Of a DNA stretch of 6,554 nucleotides, positions 1 through 5,433 are shown piece after piece. Numbering within the stretch: position 1 is the stretch's first letter; every line of letters starts with the position of its first letter. Both the position numbers and the translations under genes were made by a program. The notes below the pieces were generated by a model. The model was not told the origin of the DNA and did not search any database. It saw nothing but the letters and a program-made list of their open reading frames with translations. Source of the stretch: JAFGKM01 sp964413825 (GTDB lineage Bacteria > Ratteibacteria > UBA8468 > B48-G9 > JAFGKM01); NCBI GenBank assembly GCA_964413825.1, contig CAYPTS010000080.1:1-6554 (forward strand), written 5' to 3'.

Positions 1-14
1 GCGCTTTTTGCGCG

Positions 15-41
15 GCAATCTCAACCTTAATGTGAGATTGC
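15..41. repeat. Inverted repeat GCAATCTCA / TGAGATTGC (degenerate palindromic element)
   Basis: A perfect 9-bp inverted repeat (15-23 against 33-41) encloses a 9-nt loop. Its arms are the same words that form the centre of the palindromic repeat at 5309-5397, so this looks like a decayed or rearranged copy of that family. The stretch 60-80 (GTCATTGAGATTGCTTCGTCA) carries further pieces of it. No T-run follows the hairpin on either strand, so it is not a canonical intrinsic terminator. No gene was found in 1-172. Confidence 0.6.
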
Positions 42-87
42 GGAGCCTGTCCCGAGACTGTCATTGAGATTGCTTCGTCATAAAAAA

Positions 88-170
88 CATTCCTCGCAAT
101 GACGGGCGAAGGGATCTCATTCCTCGCAATGACGAGCGTGGGAATCCCATTCCTCGCAATGACAAGCGTC
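88..170. repeat. Three-copy tandem repeat, 30-bp period, core CATTCCTCGCAATGAC
   Basis: The 16-bp core CATTCCTCGCAATGAC occurs exactly at 88-103, 118-133 and 148-163. The 14-bp pieces between the cores are similar but diverged (GGGCGAAGGGATCT, GAGCGTGGGAATCC), and the third copy breaks off after AAGCGTC. Thirteen bases of the core, TCCTCGCAATGAC, also end the palindromic repeat at 5385-5397, so the array seems to be an expansion of one end of that element. The linkers resemble each other and only three units exist, so this is not a CRISPR array. The array ends 2 bp before the aminotransferase stop codon, so it lies in that gene's 3' untranslated region. Confidence 0.75.
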
Positions 171-172
171 AA

Positions 173-1519
173 TTAGCAGCCCAGTTCTTTTTCAGTTTCG
201 CTTATGGCTTCATCTATGATGCCTATAGCCTTTGCCGCCATTTCCTTGCTCATGATAATCGGAGGCGACAGTCGCAGGTTATGCCCTGCAGGCACCCATG
301 CAAGCCCCTTTTGAAACGACTTCTGATACACAAGTTTTCCCGCTTCTTCAAACGGTTCCTTTGTCGTACGGTCTTTCACAAGTTCTACTCCAAGGAGGCA
401 TCCTTTGCCCCTGACGTCTCCCACTATGGGATGCCGCTCCTTCACCTTTTCGAGAAGGGACAGGATATAACCGCCCAGTTCCCGCGAATGTTCAAGAAGG
501 TTCTCTTCTTCTATAACCTCTATGGAAGCCATCGCCGCGGCGCATGCCATGGGGTTGCCGCCGTAACTTGTGGAAGCGGAAATCTTCTCCAGCGTATCCT
601 TGTATTTTTCAGAAAGCACCATCGCGGTTACGGGGAACCCGTTGCCGAAGGATTTCCCCAGAGTCATGACATCCGGCACGGTATTCCAATTTTCCATCGC
701 AAACATTTTTCCGGTACGCCCCATGCAGGTCAAAACCTCGTCGGCCATCAGAAGTATGTTATACTTATCGCACAGATTCCTTATCTTCTGTATCCAACCG
801 TCCGGCGGAACAACGGAACCCGCCCAGCCCTGTATGGGTTCAAGGACTATGCCTGCCGCCTGTCCTGAAGTTTCTTCCTTCAGTACCGTTTCAATGTAGT
901 CGACGCAGTAGTGGTTGCATTCGGGATATTTCATCTTGAATGCGCACCTGTAACAGTATCCCCTCGGCACAAGGAAAAATCCCGGCGCCCGCATCCCCTG
1001 GGTTTTATCCACTCTCGCCAGACTAACCGCTCCCATGGTTTTGCCGTGGAAATCCCTGTGGAACGATATGAACTCGAACCTGCCGGTCGCCGCGCGCATC
1101 GCCCGCAGTCCTGCCTCCACCGCAGTAGTACCGCTGTCGTACAACTGGATGCCGTTGAGGTCTCCCGGCGTTATGCCGGCAAGTTTCTCCAGAAGTTTTG
1201 CCTTGACCGGCGTGGTAAAATCGTGGCAGTTCATAAGCGTCTTCGCATACTTGGCAACCGCCTCGCTTACCTTCGGATGGCAGTGGCCGAGACTGGTCAC
1301 GTATATACCCGAAGAAAAATCTATGTAGGTATTCCCATCCACGTCGGTAAGTGTACACCCGTGCCCTTTTTCAAACACCACGGGGAACAACTTCACCTGG
1401 CTTGAGTATCCCTTCATGTAGGTCTCAGCCTTGTTATGGTAATTCCTTGACTGCGGCCCCGGCGGCATAACCTTTATCTCCGGAACCTTTTTCAAATCCA
1501 CATCCGCCCAATATCCCAT
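173..1519 (-). CDS. Class III PLP-dependent aminotransferase (4-aminobutyrate/ornithine aminotransferase-like)
   Basis: Fold-type I, class III pyridoxal-phosphate enzyme, probably cytoplasmic, moving an amino group between an omega-amine or amino-acid donor and a 2-oxo acid or aldehyde. Using ATG at 1519 it has 448 residues, normal for the family. Visible features are SGTTA at 129-133 (cofactor phosphate loop), H154 followed by FHGKT (cofactor stacking region), E227 in LEPIQG, DEV with D260 (pyridine-nitrogen Asp), LGKSFGNG with the Schiff-base lysine K289, T317 in the STSYGGNP segment, and R416 in LRLSPP near the C-terminus. Cysteines C189, C192, C201 and C205 form a CxxC-x8-CxxxC cluster seen in a subset of class III enzymes and often preceded by aromatics, as here (GYCYRC). 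ATG 1519 is preferred because AAAGGAG (1528-1534) lies 8 nt upstream; an in-frame GTG at 1546 would add 9 residues and has no such site. It lies 244 bp downstream of the kinase on the same strand, so it may be distal in that operon or separately transcribed; I saw no clear promoter. The substrate cannot be read from the sequence, and a racemase/epimerase of the same fold is possible. Confidence 0.9.
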   Translation of the reverse strand: MGYWADVDLKKVPEIKVMPPGPQSRNYHNKAETYMKGYSSQVKLFPVVFEKGHGCTLTDVDGNTYIDFSSGIYVTSLGHCHPKVSEAVAKYAKTLMNCHDFTTPVKAKLLEKLAGITPGDLNGIQLYDSGTTAVEAGLRAMRAATGRFEFISFHRDFHGKTMGAVSLARVDKTQGMRAPGFFLVPRGYCYRCAFKMKYPECNHYCVDYIETVLKEETSGQAAGIVLEPIQGWAGSVVPPDGWIQKIRNLCDKYNILLMADEVLTCMGRTGKMFAMENWNTVPDVMTLGKSFGNGFPVTAMVLSEKYKDTLEKISASTSYGGNPMACAAAMASIEVIEEENLLEHSRELGGYILSLLEKVKERHPIVGDVRGKGCLLGVELVKDRTTKEPFEEAGKLVYQKSFQKGLAWVPAGHNLRLSPPIIMSKEMAAKAIGIIDEAISETEKELGC

Positions 1520-1763
1520 TTTCGTTTCTCCTTTACCCCAAACCACTGTAAAAACCGGGATTAGCGATTCGGGTTTAGGGGTTCGGAAATGCTTTCTCCT
1601 GCCTTTGTTCCCGCTTGCCCCGTAGATTTTCTTTACGGGGAACCTCCAATCCCGAGTCCCGAACCCCTGTATTGTGTTGTGAGGGGTTGATGATTTTGTC
1701 TTTCTTTGTTAATAACCGAACCTCGCATACTTCCCTCTCCTTAAGTGGAGGCGAACGAGGTAT
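1520..1763. other. Gene-free spacer with GGGGTTCGG-type inverted repeats
   Basis: This spacer separates the kinase stop from the aminotransferase start. AGGGGTTCGG at 1577-1586 is exactly inverted as CCGAACCCCT at 1659-1668. Between them CCCCGTA (1618-1624) and TACGGGG (1634-1640) form a perfect 7-bp stem with a 9-nt loop. The flanks contain related words (GATTCGGG near 1567, CCCGAGTCCCGAACCCC near 1651), as in decayed intergenic repeats. None of the hairpins has a following T-run in the direction of the flanking genes, so no terminator is claimed. No convincing -35/-10 pair was found for the aminotransferase. The only clear expression signal is AAAGGAG at 1528-1534 on the minus strand. Confidence 0.6.
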
Positions 1764-3029
1764 CTATTGCTTCTGGATGGCCAGCAGAGCGGCACCGCGT
1801 CCCGCCGCTTCAGTTATATCGGGCAGTATCACCTGTACGCCCGTTTCCTTTTCTATCATCTCCGGCAGTCCCTTTTCCCTTGTCCCGCCGCCGGCCATCA
1901 AAAGTCTTTTCACCTCTATTCTGTCATTCAGCCTTCCAATCCGGTCTTTTACCGTCATGGCCAGCGACTTCATCGCGGCATAATATATATCCCCGCCTGT
2001 AGTTGCCAGACTGATATTTGCAATTACACCCTTTTCCTCCATTAAATCAGGGATAACTTCAATGCCGGTGTTACACTCTTCCGACACTCCCCTGATTTTT
2101 ATATTCTTCCTCACCCAGTCAAGGACAACACCGCCGTTGCCGATTGATGCCATCAGTCCGTAAGAATTCTCCCGAAGATGCCTGCCCGGGTACCATCCGC
2201 TTTCCGGTATGAAAACAGGTTTATCGGTCATAACAACGAGAGCCCATGCAGTCCCGCAGGAAAGAAGACAGTCCCCCTTATTTACCGCCCCGACTCCAAG
2301 CGAAGCGCAGTACTGGTCGTGCCCGCCCGCAACTACGGGGATTCCTGCCGGAACGTCAAGGATTTTTGCGGCCTCTTCCGTAACACTTCCTCCGGCAGAA
2401 TCCGCAGGCAGAAGTACAGGCATCATATCTTCGCTCAATCCCGCCATCCTGAGAATCTCTTCGTCCCAGCACCCTTTCACGATATTATAAAAACAGGTCA
2501 TGCCCGCGGAAGTGGCATCGAGAAAAAACCTGCCGGTCAGTTTAAAATTGAGATAATCCGCAACAAAAGACAAATGCCGCATATTTGAGGAAACAGGCGG
2601 CTCCGTTTCCTTTAACCAAAGGCAGACCGAAGGCGGGGACCAGCCGCTTAAATAATGGCCTGTCCTGTCAAAAAAATAATCCTTCCCGTATGTACGGTTC
2701 GATTTTTCCGATATTGAGGACGCCCGGTTGTCCAGCCAGGTTATACCCGGACGCAAAGGTTTCATCTTCCCGTCGAGCGGAACGAAGGTGCCGCCCTGAC
2801 TGCTGATTCCTATCGCCTCTATATCTTTCCTGCGCCAGTCAACACTGCCGCGCAGTTTTTCCGCAGATTGAACTACGGCATCCCACCAGTACTCCACTTC
2901 CTGTTCCACCATACCGGCAGACCTGTGAATTATCCTTGTCGGATGGGATGCGGAAGCAAGCATTTGTCCCTTTCCGTCAAACAGAAACGCCTTGGTATTC
3001 GTTGTCCCGCTGTCAAAAACCAGTACCAT
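1764..3029 (-). CDS. FGGY-family carbohydrate kinase, shortened (xylulokinase/fuculokinase-like)
   Basis: ATP-dependent kinase of the FGGY family (sugar-kinase/actin fold), predicted to phosphorylate a ketose or polyol in the cytoplasm. At 421 residues it is clearly shorter than the usual 480-520. Visible in order: N-terminal phosphate loop DSGTTNTK at 6-13, the GITWLDNR segment at 95-102, AGGHDQY with the probable catalytic base D238, SCGTAW at 257-262, and the nucleotide-binding AGGGTRE at 379-384. The stretch that normally lies between the DW motif (near 304) and the helix before the AGGG loop, with its GERxPxxDPxARG signature, is missing and replaced by a short linker. The frame is intact, so this is a genuine short variant rather than a frameshift. 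Two adjacent ATGs exist. The one at 3029 has GGAG (3035-3038) 5 nt upstream and gives the usual short family N-terminus; the one at 3032 leaves only 2 nt. The start overlaps the isomerase stop (TGATG), implying translational coupling. The substrate is presumably the isomerase product; its identity is unknown. Confidence 0.88.
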   Translation of the reverse strand: MVLVFDSGTTNTKAFLFDGKGQMLASASHPTRIIHRSAGMVEQEVEYWWDAVVQSAEKLRGSVDWRRKDIEAIGISSQGGTFVPLDGKMKPLRPGITWLDNRASSISEKSNRTYGKDYFFDRTGHYLSGWSPPSVCLWLKETEPPVSSNMRHLSFVADYLNFKLTGRFFLDATSAGMTCFYNIVKGCWDEEILRMAGLSEDMMPVLLPADSAGGSVTEEAAKILDVPAGIPVVAGGHDQYCASLGVGAVNKGDCLLSCGTAWALVVMTDKPVFIPESGWYPGRHLRENSYGLMASIGNGGVVLDWVRKNIKIRGVSEECNTGIEVIPDLMEEKGVIANISLATTGGDIYYAAMKSLAMTVKDRIGRLNDRIEVKRLLMAGGGTREKGLPEMIEKETGVQVILPDITEAAGRGAALLAIQKQ

Positions 3030-4438
3030 CATATCTCCGCTAACGGTATCTTTTTTATCCCGCAGAAAAACCGCAGTTTACTGCGAATATCCCCCGGCAC
3101 CATCGCCATGTGATGCGTTCCGCCTTCTTTGCTGTACTCCGTAAGAAACTCCTCAACCTTCCGTCCTGTTTTTATAAAAAAATGCGGGGTATTCATTGAT
3201 TTTAAAGATTTTCTATCCTCCACCTCTGCAAAACTGAAAATGAGTTTTAATCCTTTATCAATCGTACCGGTCAAATTAAAAAGGGTGTACTGCCCCGGTT
3301 CAAGGCTGAAGACAGGAACAACGGACGGGATTTTGTTTCCGAGTTCCATTTTGTTCAGAACAAGCCTTGCCGGTTCATCCTTTCTTTTAAGCCCGATGTT
3401 GGACTCGCCCATATGCGACATGAAAATACGTGAATTTTTATAGTCTGTTGTGAACATCTCCGCAAAAGTCGCCTTGTTTCCGGACAGCAGATGCCCCAGA
3501 AGGACGGCAGAAGATGAATATATGTCGCCTTCACCCCCATACCCCAGGCCTTCCTGCATCAAGCATGAAATCCCGAGAAAAGGCATCGGCATCTCTTTTC
3601 CTATTCCTTCAAAGTTTACAGCCAGCGCCGAAAGTTCTTTCTCCTTCACCATGTTTTCAAGAAACTGAACGGCCTTGAGTGCATCCGATTTTACCTTGAC
3701 GTCTATCTCTCTTGACCACGAAACATCCGAAGGCAGATACCTTCCGGACACTTCTTTTTCAGAAAATGCACATCCGGTAAACTTCCGAAGTTCCGAGTTC
3801 CCGACATCCACTGCAGACGGCCCCAAAACAGACTTGAGTATGTCCGGTTCCATCGCAAAATCGCCCATCTGCGGAAAAATGCCTCCTATCCTGCCTATGC
3901 GAGCCTGCGCCATCTTTGCCGAGGCCATTGCGGCTTCGCACCAGCCGCTCACGGCAGAAAGAGATTTTTTATCCCTGTAATGCCCCGTTATCAGGGAAAA
4001 ATTTATACCCTCTCTCGACAGGACGCTTGCCAGGTCCTGCACCCCGTGCATCCCGTGGTTTTCAAACATGTCCTGCTGTCCGAAGTTACCGTCTATTTTT
4101 AAAAGTTTCTGCGTGTTCCATATAAGCAGGGGAATCGACAGTTTTCTGACCGCCGGCAAAATCTCCATGCTCTGCGAATAAGAAAGGAAAATGATTATAA
4201 TCCCGTCAACCTTTTCCTTTTCAAAAATCCTGAATCCCTTGCCGACAGTTTCCCTGTTCCAAGCCGCCGGGAAGTGAACGGTGTCAACCGCCTCTGAAAG
4301 AATCCCGTTTACTCCTCCGGAAAACTTTTCAAACCCGTGCATCAATGCGGGCAGTTTTCTCCTGTAGAGTTCCAAAGTCAATCCCATAACGCCTATTTTA
4401 GGTTTGTTCATTGTTATTGTTTTCCGCAGTTGTTTCAC
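3029..4438 (-). CDS. L-arabinose/L-fucose isomerase-like sugar isomerase
   Basis: Predicted metal-dependent aldose-ketose isomerase of the L-arabinose/L-fucose isomerase fold, 469 residues, close to the usual 450-500. The N-terminal domain opens with KPKIGVMGLTLELYRRKLP (12-30), typical of the AraA-like branch, followed by a Rossmann-like strand (VDGIIIIFLSY, near 77-87) and the ENHGMHGVQDLASVL segment (126-140). By comparison with E. coli AraA (metal ligands E306, E333, H350, H450), the likely counterparts are E277 (NFEGIG), E303 (GGEGDIY), H342 (MSHMGE) and a histidine of the THHM motif (442/443), so the active site appears intact. This alignment was done by eye. The GTG at 4438 is annotated because AAGGA (4446-4450) lies 7 nt upstream and the start overlaps the regulator stop as GTGA. 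An ATG at 4411 (protein starting MNKPKIG) fits family N-termini equally well but has a poorer ribosome site. Its position between a DeoR regulator and a sugar kinase supports an isomerase role. The overall sequence is too divergent to name the sugar. Confidence 0.82.
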   Translation of the reverse strand: MKQLRKTITMNKPKIGVMGLTLELYRRKLPALMHGFEKFSGGVNGILSEAVDTVHFPAAWNRETVGKGFRIFEKEKVDGIIIIFLSYSQSMEILPAVRKLSIPLLIWNTQKLLKIDGNFGQQDMFENHGMHGVQDLASVLSREGINFSLITGHYRDKKSLSAVSGWCEAAMASAKMAQARIGRIGGIFPQMGDFAMEPDILKSVLGPSAVDVGNSELRKFTGCAFSEKEVSGRYLPSDVSWSREIDVKVKSDALKAVQFLENMVKEKELSALAVNFEGIGKEMPMPFLGISCLMQEGLGYGGEGDIYSSSAVLLGHLLSGNKATFAEMFTTDYKNSRIFMSHMGESNIGLKRKDEPARLVLNKMELGNKIPSVVPVFSLEPGQYTLFNLTGTIDKGLKLIFSFAEVEDRKSLKSMNTPHFFIKTGRKVEEFLTEYSKEGGTHHMAMVPGDIRSKLRFFCGIKKIPLAEI

Positions 4439-5220
4439 CGTGCAATCCTTATCTCAAAACCCAGATTTTTCAGTTTCTCCAGTTCTTTCCTGTCCGCACG
4501 TGAATCCGTTATAATCCTTTTCGCCTTCTTCATCGTCCTGATATTCCCGTAGGGTATCAGCGAAACCCTGCCTATCTTGGAGTAATCGGCAACGATATTT
4601 ATTATGCGGGCCTTGTCCATGGCGGCTTCTTCCATCCCGGCTGTAACGGTGTCGGTAGTCGTGAGCCCTTTTTCCGCGGATATTGCATCGACTCCCAGGA
4701 ATGCCTGGTCAAAAGTAAAGTTGGCAATCTCTTCCCGCAGAAAATGCCCGGAAAAATCCATCAGTTCGCGGCGTAAAACCCCCCCGAGAACAAACACTTT
4801 TATATGGCCTGCCTGAGATAATTCCGAAACAATGGGCAGAGAAGTTGTTACCACAACGGGTGTTTTACCGCTTTTTACAAGCAGTTTGCATATCTCAAGG
4901 GTCGTGGTTCCCGTATCAAAGAAAATAGTTTCACCGTTCTTCATCATCGCGACCGATTCCTTTGCGATAGTCCTTTTCTCGGTAATGTTCTTCTTCGACT
5001 TCTCCCCGAAGAAAAACTCCGATGAAATACTGCTCTCCATTCTTACCGCGCCGCCGTACGTCCTGACAAGAAACTTCTCTTTCTCCAACTCCTCAAGATA
5101 CCTTCGGACAGTAACCTCTGAAACCTTGAACATGGAGACCAGTTCCGATACGGAAACCTGCCCTTTCCTGTTTAACGATTCCTTTATCCTGTCTTTTCTT
5201 TTTATTCCATTTATTCCCAT
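4435..5220 (-). CDS. DeoR/GlpR-family transcriptional regulator
   Basis: Sugar-responsive regulator of the DeoR/GlpR family; members usually repress sugar-catabolic operons and are released by a phosphorylated intermediate. It has 261 residues, the standard length. Residues 6-58 form the N-terminal winged helix-turn-helix, with the motif SVSELVSMFKVSEVTVRRYL (23-42) and the DeoR wing sequence RTYGGAV (53-59). The C-terminal effector domain (about 85-255) resembles ribose-5-phosphate isomerase and shows FDTGTTT (101-107), the phosphate-binding loop, then DQAFLGVDAI (171-180) and ADYSKIGR (211-218), all diagnostic. It is first in the minus-strand operon and overlaps the isomerase gene by 4 bp. 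The ATG at 5220 gives the normal distance to the HTH, but no Shine-Dalgarno precedes it and a promoter ends 7 bp upstream, so the mRNA may be leaderless. The likely target is the dyad at 5221-5256, giving autoregulation and control of the divergent aldolase. The effector is unknown. Confidence 0.93.
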   Translation of the reverse strand: MGINGIKRKDRIKESLNRKGQVSVSELVSMFKVSEVTVRRYLEELEKEKFLVRTYGGAVRMESSISSEFFFGEKSKKNITEKRTIAKESVAMMKNGETIFFDTGTTTLEICKLLVKSGKTPVVVTTSLPIVSELSQAGHIKVFVLGGVLRRELMDFSGHFLREEIANFTFDQAFLGVDAISAEKGLTTTDTVTAGMEEAAMDKARIINIVADYSKIGRVSLIPYGNIRTMKKAKRIITDSRADRKELEKLKNLGFEIRIAR

Positions 5221-5248
5221 TTGACAAATTTTATATCAATGTTACAAT
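5221..5248 (+). promoter_or_regulatory. Rightward promoter for the aldolase gene
   Basis: On the plus strand a perfect TTGACA (5221-5226) is followed by a 16-bp spacer and TACAAT (5243-5248; 5 of 6 to TATAAT). Transcription would start near 5255, leaving a leader of about 180 nt before the aldolase ATG, which includes the palindromic repeat at 5309-5397. The promoter occupies the same DNA as the leftward promoter, so the two should compete for polymerase. Confidence 0.65.
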
Positions 5249-5256
5249 TCTGTCAA
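5228..5256 (-). promoter_or_regulatory. Leftward promoter for the regulator-isomerase-kinase operon
   Basis: On the minus strand a perfect TTGACA (5251-5256) is followed by a 17-bp spacer and TAAAAT (5228-5233; 5 of 6 to TATAAT). Transcription would start near 5221-5222, at or within two bases of the regulator ATG at 5220, giving an essentially leaderless message. This agrees with the absence of a Shine-Dalgarno site there. The start point is predicted, not measured. Confidence 0.7.
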
Positions 5257-5308
5257 GTTTACTTTCGTTCCGTAACAACAGAGAAGTGATAAGTCCTCAC
5301 TCAACCAC

Positions 5309-5397
5309 GTCATTGCGAGCCGTATTGGGGCGAAGCAATCTCATGAGATTGCCACGTCGCTTCGCCCCGTAGAACGGGGCAGGCTCCTCGCAATGAC
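5309..5397. repeat. 89-bp palindromic intergenic repeat (REP/MITE-like)
   Basis: Terminal inverted repeats GTCATTGCGAG (5309-5319) and CTCGCAATGAC (5387-5397) are exact. Inside, GGGGCGAAGC (5327-5336) pairs with GCTTCGCCCC (5359-5368) around the perfect 18-bp palindrome GCAATCTCATGAGATTGC (5335-5352). A second hairpin, CCCCGT (5365-5370) with ACGGGG (5374-5379), lies in the right half. The core words match a widespread bacterial intergenic repeat type containing GTCATTGCGAG and GAAGCAATCTC. It has no coding capacity. It sits between the rightward promoter and the aldolase start, ending 36 bp before the ATG, so it would be transcribed as a strong structure in the leader. No flanking target-site duplication was recognised. 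Confidence 0.85.
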
Positions 5398-5433
5398 AAT
5401 ACGGTGTTTACTGAGGATTTACCGGGAGAAAAC

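Larger units (their letters stand above)
5221..5256. promoter_or_regulatory. 36-bp imperfect dyad, candidate DeoR-family operator
   Basis: The segment starts with TTGACA and ends with TGTCAA. Comparing it with its own reverse complement, positions 1-6, 8, 10 and 11 of each outer arm match, so the dyad is centred at about 5238.5. The symmetry arises at least partly because both arms are -35 boxes, so it is not independent proof of an operator. It is nevertheless the obvious site for the adjacent DeoR-type protein, since one bound repressor would block both promoters. Operator assignment is inference. Confidence 0.4.

Noticed and set aside
88..170. Possible CRISPR mini-array (three regular repeats)
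   Set aside because: Repeats are only 16 bp, linkers are 14 bp and similar to each other, no cas gene is present, and the core belongs to the dispersed palindromic repeat also seen at 5309-5397.
281..868. Long plus-strand open frame inside the aminotransferase gene (195 codons)
   Set aside because: Shadow of the well-supported aminotransferase; the translation is Phe/His/Arg-rich without motifs.
1618..1640. Possible intrinsic terminator after the kinase gene
   Set aside because: A 7-bp stem is present but no T-run follows it on the minus strand.
1764..3029. Kinase as a frameshifted pseudogene because of its short length
   Set aside because: The single frame holds both the N-terminal and C-terminal nucleotide-binding motifs in order with no internal stop, and start and stop fit the operon overlaps.
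5404..5433. Upstream GTG start for the aldolase (extra 10 residues)
   Set aside because: No ribosome site at suitable distance; ATG 5434 has GGGAG 5 nt upstream and gives the family-typical N-terminus.
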